A stretch of DNA of 25,399 bases from Cyanobacteria bacterium UBA4641. GTDB lineage: Bacteria; Cyanobacteriota; Vampirovibrionia; Gastranaerophilales; Gastranaerophilaceae. The notes beneath the pieces are model-generated. The model had not been told where the DNA came from. It did not search any database and worked only from the letters and a program-made list of their open reading frames with translations. Shown piece after piece: positions 7,748 to 14,806 of this stretch. The stretch lies in NCBI GenBank assembly GCA_002405805.1, contig DHMN01000008.1, positions 942 to 26,340 of the forward strand, given 5' to 3'. The number at the start of each line of letters is the position of its first letter. The first letter of the stretch is position 1. Position numbers and translations under genes: made by a program.

Positions 7748-7783
7748 ACCTTAATTGTGCTATACTCAAGACAATACAGTATA

Positions 7784-7794
7784 GACTTATAGTC
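7784..7794. promoter_or_regulatory. C-box-like operator GACT-TAT-AGTC
   Basis: GACTTATAGTC at 7784-7794 sits inside the longer palindrome TAGACT-TAT-AGTCTA (7782-7796). The core matches the GACT...AGTC C-box of restriction-modification controller proteins. A second imperfect inverted pair, TATACT (7761-7766) and AGTATA (7778-7783), lies between it and the XRE start, so two dimer sites are possible. Confidence 0.6.
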
Positions 7795-7813
7795 TAGTAA
7801 ATAAAAATTGTTA

Positions 7814-7827
7814 CGTCAGGAAATGAC
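7814..7827. repeat. Palindrome CGTCA-N5-TGAC, copy 1
   Basis: CGTCA (7814-7818), five bases GGAAA, TGAC (7824-7827), 44 bases before the nuclease A start. The right arm overlaps a possible -35 ATGACA (7823-7828), with TGTAAT at 7848-7853 as a candidate -10 (19-base spacer). Copies with the same 5-base spacer occur at 10545-10559 and 12363-12377. Confidence 0.5.
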
Positions 7828-7871
7828 ATACACTTATGCTAAAGTATTGTAATAAACAAAAGGAATTAATT

Positions 7872-8951
7872 ATGTCTATTAAAGAAAATGATGTAAACTT
7901 AACAAATTCTCCAATATACAATATGTCAATGTGTTCGTTAGAAAACTTTCATACTTGTTTTTTATCTTGGTTAGGAAATAATTATAAACACGAATTCTTA
8001 GAAATTTTAACTGGCGTACATTATATTGATAAAGTTGAAATAAAAGTTGAGACACAGGTAAACTATGGCAAAAACAACATACTTGATATGTTAATTACTG
8101 TAAAAAATGGAGATAATACAGAATATATAGTAATTGAAAATAAACTTAAGTCATTCCCGACAGAGGAACAATTAAGCAGATATCAAGAATGTTTTGTTGG
8201 TAAAAATACAAGATTTATACTTTTATCATTAGCACCAAAACTTGTGCTACCTAAACCATGGAATTATCTTGATTATTCTGACCTTGCAGAAAAAATGAAG
8301 GATAAATTTTCGTACAAAAACGATTATGACAAATATTTAATTGACGATTATATAAATGTTGTAACTCAACTTGTAAACGCATTTCCTAAAACATCTTCAC
8401 AAAAATATGATTTTTATGAAAATAACAAACTTGATGAAATAGGTTTAAAAGATATTTATGTAAAATGGAGAACTTCCGAATTTGCAAACTATATCAAACA
8501 AAAGTTGAATCGAACAGAATGGGATATTGGTTTCAGTTTTCACAATAAAAAAGGGACTATTGATATTGTAAAAAGTTTTCCTAAATATGGTTTTAATATA
8601 GGTATTCAAATTGAAAATAACCAATATCGTTATTTTATGAATATATTATGGAATGATACATCTGATAACGCAAACAAACAGCGAGAAATAATCGCAAACC
8701 AAATTGCTATGAATAATTATTGGTTTCAAAATACTATGAATCCAGTTAAAGCTCGAACTTATGAAAATTTTTGCGGCTATGCTCCTGGATTTATATATCG
8801 ATATTTATATATTGATAAATACTTTGGTGAATACAACTTGAGCAAAGTATCTTATGACAATATTTTTGAACAAATTGAAAAAGACATAAAAAGCCTTGAT
8901 GAAAATCAACATGAAATAATAAGAATAGTTGGACAAGCTGTGGCAAGATAA
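7872..8951 (+). CDS. PD-(D/E)XK nuclease family protein, type A
   Basis: 359 residues from ATG 7872 (AAAGGA seven to eight bases upstream; the frame extends back to 7836 without a ribosome site). The N-terminal helix CSLENFHTCFLSWLGNN (21-37) and the core NILDMLITV (D72), EYIVIENKLKS (E89, K91) and EEQLSRY (Q100, Y104) form a D...ExK active site with the trailing Q-x3-Y typical of the PF14281-like nuclease group. The C-terminal half (INVVTQLVNAF, then a beta-rich section KYGFNIGIQIENNQYRYFMN) is probably a target- or partner-binding domain and resembles the C-terminal part of type C. First rightward gene after the XRE regulator. DNA cleavage is predicted from the intact motif; the substrate is unknown. 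Confidence 0.85.
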   Translation: MSIKENDVNLTNSPIYNMSMCSLENFHTCFLSWLGNNYKHEFLEILTGVHYIDKVEIKVETQVNYGKNNILDMLITVKNGDNTEYIVIENKLKSFPTEEQLSRYQECFVGKNTRFILLSLAPKLVLPKPWNYLDYSDLAEKMKDKFSYKNDYDKYLIDDYINVVTQLVNAFPKTSSQKYDFYENNKLDEIGLKDIYVKWRTSEFANYIKQKLNRTEWDIGFSFHNKKGTIDIVKSFPKYGFNIGIQIENNQYRYFMNILWNDTSDNANKQREIIANQIAMNNYWFQNTMNPVKARTYENFCGYAPGFIYRYLYIDKYFGEYNLSKVSYDNIFEQIEKDIKSLDENQHEIIRIVGQAVAR

Positions 8952-8967
8952 GAGAAAGGAGTTAATT

Positions 8968-9267
8968 ATGGCAATCAAAGAAGCTTTGCAAAAGGGAAGT
9001 CAAGTTGCAGTTAAATTTGGGAATTCAATATCTCATTTTTCTGGGACTTTGATTGGTTTTACTTCCAATGCTGTATTTATTAAAGATGGTAGAACGGTTC
9101 ATGTTTTAGTGGAAAAAGGGGGAGGCGTTAGTAGTTGTGGTCGAAATATTTCCCTTATGAGTAATGATGACGTAATTATGTTTGGGAATAAAGTTGGCAT
9201 AAAAAGAGGTTCTACTATCCATCTTTACGATGAACAGGGTAAATCTGCAGGTACAAGACAAGCATAA
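8968..9267 (+). CDS. Small beta-hairpin-repeat protein (intact copy)
   Basis: 99 residues from ATG 8968 (GAAAGGAG upstream); family not recognised. Almost all beta: GSQVAVKFGNSISHFSGTL, then two related hairpins, SNAVFIKDGRTVHVLVEKG (33-51) and GNKVGIKRGSTIHLYDEQG (73-91), sharing xN-x-V-x-I-K-x-G-x-T-x-H and an acidic-G end. It might be a small barrel or a beta-solenoid-like stack. It lies 16 bases after nuclease A and 14 bases before nuclease B1, in one operon. A second copy precedes nuclease B2, so it is tied to the B nucleases. It could be a specificity factor, inhibitor or immunity-like partner. Function unknown. Confidence 0.8.
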   Translation: MAIKEALQKGSQVAVKFGNSISHFSGTLIGFTSNAVFIKDGRTVHVLVEKGGGVSSCGRNISLMSNDDVIMFGNKVGIKRGSTIHLYDEQGKSAGTRQA

Positions 9268-9281
9268 TAGAAAGGAATTTT

Positions 9282-10520
9282 ATGACTAATTCAAAAACAG
9301 AGATTCAAGAATTAGAAAAGCTTCTTATTTCAGAAGATTTGGAAGAACTAAATAACTTGACAGGCAATTTTAATATTTTTAATGCCTTAAAATTGCAAAA
9401 CAATGAAATTCGCCATTCAAATTTCTTAGCTTGGATAATGTCTCCATTTGAAACACATGGTTTGGGAGATTATTTCTTAAAAGAATTTTTGAAATCTGTA
9501 ATAAAAGATTATTCTCTAGATGAGAATATTGGTATTTCGTTAAAAGATATTGTCTTTCTTAATTTAGATGATACAGAGATAAAACGAGAATATAAAAATA
9601 TTGATTTATTGCTCATAAGCCAGCAAAGCAAATTCGTTTGTATCATTGAAAACAAAATATGGACTGGAGAGCATGATTGTCAATTAGAACGATATGCAGA
9701 AATTGTTAGTTCAGAATTTAAAGACTTCAAAAAATTGTACATTTATCTATCACCAACTAATGAATGTAATTCAGAATTATTAAATCGTTGTTATCAAGAT
9801 TCAAATAATACAGTATATTATATTCCAATGAATTATCTTCAAGTTCATGACGTAATTAACAAAACACTCAAATTCAAAGCTAAATCAATGAATGAAGATG
9901 TAAAAATTTTCATAGAACATTATAACAGTATGTTAGAAAGGAATATTATGGGACAAACAAGTGAAGATGTAATTGCTCTTTGCAGAAAAATATACAGAGA
10001 AAATAAAAACGCAATTGATTTAATTGTTGAAAATAATGACATCAAGGCAGATATTTATGATGTATTACTGGAGATTATATCTGAAAATCAGAATTGGTTA
10101 CTTCAAACAAGTAACATCAATTGGATTAGATTTATTCCAAAAAATGATAATCTAGAGAACCTAAAATTTGCAAAAAAAGACTGGGTTGATGCTGATAACA
10201 TACTAATTATTGAAATCAATAATGCTAAAAACTCTGTAATAATGGACATAGTCATAAGACAATCCGAAATGGGGTTTGAAAAACAATATCAAATTTTGTA
10301 TGAAATGGCAAAAGACAAATTTGGCTATAACAAAAGTTCTAAAAAAAATACTTATATGCACATAAAATCATTCCCTCTGATTAGTACAATTGATTACAAC
10401 AATATTACATTACTTGGTCATGATGAACTGAAAGACTTTTTGAAAAATAAAATTTATAATTCTGGCATATTAGAAGATTTTTCACAATTCACAAAAGAAC
10501 TTAACTCTAAAATAAATTAA
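9282..10520 (+). CDS. PD-(D/E)XK nuclease family protein, type B1
   Basis: 412 residues. N-terminal motif FNIFNALKLQNNEIRHSNFL (30-49) followed by AWIMSPFETHGLGDYFLKEFL, then the nuclease core KNIDLLLIS (D108), FVCIIENKIWTGEHDCQLERY (E123, K125, Q134, Y138). This matches the PF14281 PD-(D/E)XK superfamily, where HS-x-LAWL-x-P precedes the D...ExK site. The helical middle VKIFIEHYNSMLERNIMG ... LCRKIYRENKNAIDLI (about residues 205-250) is also characteristic. AAAGGA precedes the ATG. It sits 14 bases after the hairpin-repeat protein. Paralogous to the B2 gene downstream, closest in the N-terminal motif, nuclease core and helical middle and diverging in the C-terminal 150 residues, which suggests a variable target domain. 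Confidence 0.87.
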   Translation: MTNSKTEIQELEKLLISEDLEELNNLTGNFNIFNALKLQNNEIRHSNFLAWIMSPFETHGLGDYFLKEFLKSVIKDYSLDENIGISLKDIVFLNLDDTEIKREYKNIDLLLISQQSKFVCIIENKIWTGEHDCQLERYAEIVSSEFKDFKKLYIYLSPTNECNSELLNRCYQDSNNTVYYIPMNYLQVHDVINKTLKFKAKSMNEDVKIFIEHYNSMLERNIMGQTSEDVIALCRKIYRENKNAIDLIVENNDIKADIYDVLLEIISENQNWLLQTSNINWIRFIPKNDNLENLKFAKKDWVDADNILIIEINNAKNSVIMDIVIRQSEMGFEKQYQILYEMAKDKFGYNKSSKKNTYMHIKSFPLISTIDYNNITLLGHDELKDFLKNKIYNSGILEDFSQFTKELNSKIN

Positions 10521-10533
10521 ATAAATATTCAAC

Positions 10534-10572
10534 AACTCCGCACTGCGTCACAATTTGACGTGGTACGGAGTT
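10534..10572. repeat. Intergenic hairpin with CGTCA-N5-TGACG, copy 2
   Basis: Outer arms AACTCCG (10534-10540) and CGGAGTT (10566-10572), inner arms CGTCA (10545-10549) and TGACG (10555-10559) around CAATT. It directly follows the B1 stop, so it may end transcription, and it also carries the palindrome found before nucleases A and C. TATAAT at 10572-10577 lies just behind it, though the spacing to TTGACG is too short for a standard promoter. Confidence 0.6.
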
Positions 10573-10613
10573 ATAATCAAACTATAGAAAATAAAATTAA
10601 AGCAAGGAACAGA

Positions 10614-11045
10614 ATGAATAAAAATGAAATTTTAAAAACTATAAATGAGTTATCAAACAATGCCATGTTTAATGTTTCTTTAACATCAAGAGAACTATTT
10701 CATACAAACTTTTGGGCTTGGATGTTGAGAAAATATCCTAAAGTCTTTAAACCAGTTTTTTATCCTGAGTATAACAAAAAAGACAAAATAGAAGCTTTGC
10801 AAAAGGGAAGCCAAGTTGCAGTTAAATTCGGGAATTCAATATCACATTTTACTGGGACCTTGATTGGTTTTACAGCCAATGCAGTATTTATCAAAAATGG
10901 CATAAATGTTCAGATATTGGTAGAAAAAGGGGGAGGTGTTAGTAGTTGTGGTCGAAATATTTCCCTTATGAGTAATGATGACGTAATTATGTTTGGGAAT
11001 AAAGTTGGCATAAAAAGGGGGGGCTACTATCCATCTTTACGATGA
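10614..11045 (+). pseudogene. Chimera: nuclease C N-terminus fused to second hairpin-repeat copy, frameshifted end
   Basis: The start MNKNEILKTINELSNNAMF and its continuation to about residue 60 (FHTNFWAWMLRKYPKVFKPVFYPEYNKKDKI) are near-identical to nuclease C at 12416. From EALQKGSQVAVKFGNS onward it is the small hairpin-repeat protein. The switch occurs around 10788-10795, where the parents share AGAAG-n-TTTG. The nuclease core is lost entirely. The fusion is in frame, but a run of seven G at 11017-11023 shifts the end, giving GGYYPSLR and a stop at 11043-11045 instead of the expected TIHLYDEQGKPAGTRQA, which is present in the next frame up to 11078. AAGGAA precedes the ATG, so it may still be translated. 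With six G it would encode a 154-residue fusion. Confidence 0.8.
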
Positions 11046-11092
11046 ACAAGGTAAGCCTGCAGGTACAAGACAAGCATAATAGAAAGGATTTT

Positions 11093-12340
11093 ATGACTAA
11101 TTCAACAGATACGCAAGCTTTAGAAAATAACTTGCAAACAGATGATTCTTTTAAGCAAAAACAAGCATTATTAAAGCTATTGACATCAGAAGATTTCGCA
11201 GAATTACCGGCAATATCTAATAGCAAGTTCAATATTTTTCAAGCTTTAAAATTACAAAACAATGAAGTTAAACATTCTAATTTTTTAGGTTGGCTTTTAA
11301 ATCCATTTGAAAGTCATTATTTAATGGATTGTTTTTTTAAAGAATTACTGAAAATCGCATTACGAAATGATTCAATATTGGTGGATATTATATTAAAAGA
11401 TTTAACTGATGCCAAGGTTACATTAGAAAAAATGACTAATGACGGAAGAAGAATGGACATATTTATAGATTGTCCAACAAACAAATTGGTATGCGTTATA
11501 GAAAATAAAATTTGGTCTGGTGAAGGATATAATCAATTAGAAGATTATAGAAACTACATTTTAAACAATGATAAGTACAAAGATTATAAATATAAAATTT
11601 TCCTATTTTTAACTCCTTATAAATATTTACCTTGCGAAGATTACAAAGGATATATAAGAATAAATTACGGAGATATTTTAAAAGCAATTAACAACTTAAT
11701 GAAACAATACGGTTGTTTGCTAGAAGATGATGTGAAAATATTTATAGAGCATTATAAAAGAATGGTAGAAAGGAATATTATGGGCGAAACGAATAAAGAA
11801 ATTGTTGATTTATGTAGAAAAATATATCGTGAAAACAAGGAAGCTATTAATTTAATTGTTGAAAATTCTGATGAAAGTGCTGAAATCTTTGAATTATTTG
11901 TAGAATTATTAAAAGAACGTACTGATGTAGATAAAAACATAGTTGTAGAGGGCAAATCTGTAAAATTTCTACCTAAAGGCATAAATAACACTGAAAAGCT
12001 TGCATTTGGTGAATTTGACAACAATATGATAGTTAATTTACATTCATTATACTGGGGGAAAAAGCCTTTATATATTGAAATTGCCATTTGCAAATCAAAT
12101 GATAAAGAGAAACGAAATTCTCTAATTAAACATATAAGTAAATGTTTTTCATTTAATAAATTCAATGGAAATGATGATTGGTCATATAGCCCAACTGTTA
12201 TTCTTATTGAACAAGAAGAATTAGCATCTTCTGATGGAAATAAAGAATTGATAAAAAAATATATGTCTAAAAAATTAGATGAATGTGGTTATATTGAAAA
12301 ATTGAAAGATGCTTTAAATTCTTGGAATCCTGAAAAGTAA
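11093..12340 (+). CDS. PD-(D/E)XK nuclease family protein, type B2
   Basis: 415 residues from ATG 11093 (AAAGGA upstream and MTNS start as in B1); the frame is open back to 11042, but those codons are the out-of-frame tail of the upstream hairpin copy. Motifs: FNIFQALKLQNNEVKHSNFL (46-65), GWLLNPFESH, RRMDIFID (D122), LVCVIENKIWSGEGYNQLEDY (E137, K139, Q148, Y152), and the helical middle VKIFIEHYKRMVERNIMGET ... LCRKIYRENKEAINLI. The active site is intact. Longer than B1 at the N-terminus and different at the C-terminus. Follows the frameshifted chimera as B1 follows the intact small protein, showing that the block was duplicated. Ends at a strong hairpin terminator. Confidence 0.87.
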   Translation: MTNSTDTQALENNLQTDDSFKQKQALLKLLTSEDFAELPAISNSKFNIFQALKLQNNEVKHSNFLGWLLNPFESHYLMDCFFKELLKIALRNDSILVDIILKDLTDAKVTLEKMTNDGRRMDIFIDCPTNKLVCVIENKIWSGEGYNQLEDYRNYILNNDKYKDYKYKIFLFLTPYKYLPCEDYKGYIRINYGDILKAINNLMKQYGCLLEDDVKIFIEHYKRMVERNIMGETNKEIVDLCRKIYRENKEAINLIVENSDESAEIFELFVELLKERTDVDKNIVVEGKSVKFLPKGINNTEKLAFGEFDNNMIVNLHSLYWGKKPLYIEIAICKSNDKEKRNSLIKHISKCFSFNKFNGNDDWSYSPTVILIEQEELASSDGNKELIKKYMSKKLDECGYIEKLKDALNSWNPEK

Positions 12341-12356
12341 TTTTTAATACCGCATT

Positions 12357-12390
12357 AACCTGCGTCACAAAATGACGCAGGTTTGTTTTA
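12357..12390 (+). terminator. Hairpin after nuclease B2, includes palindrome copy 3
   Basis: AACCTGCGTCA (12357-12367), loop CAAAA, TGACGCAGGTT (12373-12383), then TGTTTTATT. The perfect 11-pair stem with a T-rich tail fits an intrinsic terminator. It also contains CGTCA-N5-TGACG (12363-12377), as before nuclease A and the chimera, so it may double as an operator for the downstream nuclease C-WYL pair. Confidence 0.65.
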
Positions 12391-12415
12391 TTATATATAT
12401 TGTAAGGATAAAATA

Positions 12416-13537
12416 ATGAATAAAAATAAAATTCTTAAAATAATCGATGAATTATCAAATAACGCTATGTTTGCAATGTCTTTAACGTCAAAAGAATTGT
12501 TTCATAGTAATATTTGGGCTTGGATGTTGAGAAAATATCCTAAAGTTTTTACACCAGTTTTTTATCCTGAGTATAACAAAAAAGACAAAATAGAAGTTTT
12601 GAGAGAATATAAAAATACTGATTTATTCCTAAAAATAGGTGATAAATCTATAATTATAGAAAATAAATTAAAATCATTGCCTGGTAAAAACCAATTGGGA
12701 AGATATAATAAACAGTTTTTAAAGACAGTTGATAAGACTATTTTGGTGAGTTATTTTCCTCCTTTATTTACAAGTGGCTATGACTCATTATTATCCTATG
12801 ATTATCTATTTGAAAAAATAAAAGAATGTTTTGAATCGACAAAATTAACTGTATTTGAAAATACAGATTATACTTTAATTCAATGCTATCTTGAATTTTT
12901 GAATTTATTAAATCAGCTTTTGCACAGCATTGATTTTGATTCAAACGATAAAATCGGAGAGTTGTGGGCAATTATTAGAGATAAAGAAATTCAAGAAAAG
13001 TTAAAAGCTATAAATTTTGGAAAAACATTTGAGAAAGCATTTATGATAAAACTAACAAGATGGATTCTTTGTGATTTTCCCAATTATCAATTAATAGATA
13101 CTGTAAACATTGGTTGCGGACGTGATTTAAAAGTTTATAGTGATATGTTATTTTATTTTCAAGGTGCTTGGGATAAAGAAGAACGTAAAAGGCAAGATTT
13201 GTGTTATTTGGGTGTAAGTTTGTGGGAAAACGAATATCGATATTATGCAGGATTACATAAAGCACAATGTGGTATTTTTGCACCTAAAAACGGTAGAGCT
13301 GACACAGAAAATAAGACCACAGGTTTCAAATATTTGTCGAAAAATTATGGATGGTTTTTTAACCAAGAAAATACGTGTAAATGGAATGGTTACAGTTATG
13401 AAAAAGAAATGTACCTATACAAAAAGATAGATATCTCAAATTTAACAGTTAAAGAATTAGCAGAGAAAACAATTAAAGACTTAAGTTTGATATACTTTTA
13501 TTTAAAGCCAATGAGAGAGAATTTATGTCAAGATTAA
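12416..13537 (+). CDS. PD-(D/E)XK nuclease family protein, type C
   Basis: 373 residues from ATG 12416 (AAGGA eight bases upstream; the frame extends back to 12383 inside the hairpin). N-terminal helix MSLTSKELFHSNIWAWML (21-38), then the core REYKNTDLFLKI (D69), SIIIENKLKSLPG (E82, K84) and KNQLGRY (Q93, Y97): an intact D...ExK site. The C-terminal region LTRWILCDFPNYQLIDTV ... LCYLGVSLWENEYRYYAGLH is beta-rich and parallels that of type A, so A and C are nearer to each other than to the B nucleases. Its last 13 bases overlap the WYL gene start, so the two are co-translated. The N-terminal 60 codons are the source or twin of the chimeric gene at 10614. Confidence 0.87.
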   Translation: MNKNKILKIIDELSNNAMFAMSLTSKELFHSNIWAWMLRKYPKVFTPVFYPEYNKKDKIEVLREYKNTDLFLKIGDKSIIIENKLKSLPGKNQLGRYNKQFLKTVDKTILVSYFPPLFTSGYDSLLSYDYLFEKIKECFESTKLTVFENTDYTLIQCYLEFLNLLNQLLHSIDFDSNDKIGELWAIIRDKEIQEKLKAINFGKTFEKAFMIKLTRWILCDFPNYQLIDTVNIGCGRDLKVYSDMLFYFQGAWDKEERKRQDLCYLGVSLWENEYRYYAGLHKAQCGIFAPKNGRADTENKTTGFKYLSKNYGWFFNQENTCKWNGYSYEKEMYLYKKIDISNLTVKELAEKTIKDLSLIYFYLKPMRENLCQD

Positions 13538-14499
13538 ACAAAACAGAACAAATTATTGAACTTGCAATGATGTTTCAAAACAGTTATTGTGGGTTATGTA
13601 TTGACGATATTCAAGAGCATTTTGAATGCTCACGCAGGTCTGCAGAAAGAATGAAGTCACTATTGTTTGACTTGTTTCCTGAAAAGGTTGAAGAAGTACC
13701 GACTTCTGATAAGAAAAAACGCTGGAGATTTATTAAAGGAACAATGAATTTCTTAATTTCTTTTACTGTCGAAGATTTTGCAAGTTTGATGTACTTTAAA
13801 CAGCTTACAAAAGATGAAAATAAGAAAAAGATTCTTGATGAATTAATCGAAAAACTCAAAGCCTTAACGCCTCGCAGGAAATTTCAATCCATTCAAACTG
13901 ATATTGAAGCATTGATGGAGGCACAGGGTTTTGCCGTTCGTCAATATTCAAGACCGCTTGTTCAATCTAAAACAATGGAAGATTTGAGTCGTGCAATGCT
14001 TGCCTATAAGAAAGTTCAGTTTGATTATCCGATAGACAAAGGTCGTCGTAAAATAACCTTAAACCCTTATGGTGTAATTGTTTCAGATAAACATTATCTT
14101 GTCGGATTTAATGAATATGTCAATGATTTGCGACTATATAAAGTTGATAAAATTGCTAATCTTAAAGTATTAGAAGAATATTATTTAAAAGATGAAAACT
14201 TTTCACTAACAGAATACTGTAAAAATTCGTTTTCAATTTATCAGGAAGACCCGATTACTATCACATTAGAATTTGATAAATCTGTGGCGGAAGATGTTTT
14301 GAATTATCACTTTCATCCGACACAAAAGATGAAACAACTTGAAAACGGTAATGTGCAGGTAAAATTTATTTGTGGTGGGAAATATGCAATTTGCCATGAG
14401 CTTTTCAAATGGGGTGGTAAAGTCCAGATTAAAAAGCCCGTAGAATTGAAAGATTACTACAAACAATATCTTTCTGATGTATTGAATAATATAAAGTAG
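13525..14499 (+). CDS. WYL-domain transcriptional regulator
   Basis: 324 residues. An N-terminal winged HTH (about 5-55, IIELAMMFQNSYCGLCIDDI then CSRRSAERMKSLLFDLFP), a helical linker, a WYL domain at about 145-215 (KVQFDYPI, LNPYGVIVSDKHYLVGFN, DLRLYKVDKI) and a C-terminal WCX-like part (about 240-320, PITITLEFDKSVAEDVL). WYL domains bind nucleic-acid-derived ligands and commonly sit in regulators of defence islands (BrxR/CapW-type) that keep toxic effectors silent until infection. Here the gene starts 13 bases inside nuclease C, so it probably controls or senses for the nuclease cluster. The recurrent CGTCA-N5-TGACG palindrome is a natural candidate for its operator, but this is inference. 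The ribosome site GAGAGA is modest. Confidence 0.9.
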   Translation: MSRLNKTEQIIELAMMFQNSYCGLCIDDIQEHFECSRRSAERMKSLLFDLFPEKVEEVPTSDKKKRWRFIKGTMNFLISFTVEDFASLMYFKQLTKDENKKKILDELIEKLKALTPRRKFQSIQTDIEALMEAQGFAVRQYSRPLVQSKTMEDLSRAMLAYKKVQFDYPIDKGRRKITLNPYGVIVSDKHYLVGFNEYVNDLRLYKVDKIANLKVLEEYYLKDENFSLTEYCKNSFSIYQEDPITITLEFDKSVAEDVLNYHFHPTQKMKQLENGNVQVKFICGGKYAICHELFKWGGKVQIKKPVELKDYYKQYLSDVLNNIK

Positions 14500-14500
14500 T

Positions 14501-14806
14501 TTATGCAACCTCCAATTCATAGCCTAATTCTTGAAAAATTTTAACGATAGTAGAGAATTTAGGTTCTTTTTCAGATTTAAAAATACTGTAAAGATGAGTT
14601 CTGGACATCCCAACTTTTTCTGCAAACCCAGAAACTGTATCTTTCGCTTTAATAACTATTTCTAATGCTCGATAAAATGAATTAAAATCTCCATCTTCAA
14701 GATAATCTTTTAAACTGGTATTCAAGTATAATTTGATATCTTCATCAGATTTTAAATCATTAACTATGTAATTTTCTAAATCAAGCGTATGTTTTAATTC
14801 TTTCAT
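14501..14806 (-). CDS. higA: HigA-type antitoxin (XRE/addiction-module antidote)
   Basis: 101 residues from the ATG complementary to 14804-14806. This start makes the classic ATGA overlap with the toxin stop and has GGAG eight bases upstream; the longer frame to 14821 would give up both. The N-terminal part (DLENYIVNDLKSDEDIKLYL) resembles the addiction-module antidote family, and residues about 57-95 form an HTH: VSGFAEKVGMSRTHLYSIFK, then EPKFSTIVKIFQELGYEL. It should bind and neutralise the toxin and repress the operon. The toxin-first order is normal for the HigBA class. Its stop is one base from the WYL gene stop on the opposite strand, leaving no room for a terminator. Confidence 0.88.
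   Translation of the reverse strand: MKELKHTLDLENYIVNDLKSDEDIKLYLNTSLKDYLEDGDFNSFYRALEIVIKAKDTVSGFAEKVGMSRTHLYSIFKSEKEPKFSTIVKIFQELGYELEVA

Noticed and set aside
7836..7871. Longer start for nuclease A
   Set aside because: No ribosome site before 7836, while AAAGGA precedes ATG 7872. Similar reasoning moved the starts of the genes at 8968, 10614, 11093, 12416, 16800 and 19794.
11496..12165. Leftward frames 11496-11687 and 11752-12165
   Set aside because: Antisense shadows of nuclease B2, without family motifs or ribosome sites.
1540..14499. A restriction-modification system formed by the ParB-methylase and the nuclease cluster
   Set aside because: They are about 5 kb apart, separated by terminase, a terminator, an unrelated operon and an integrase remnant; the methylase is operonic with terminase.
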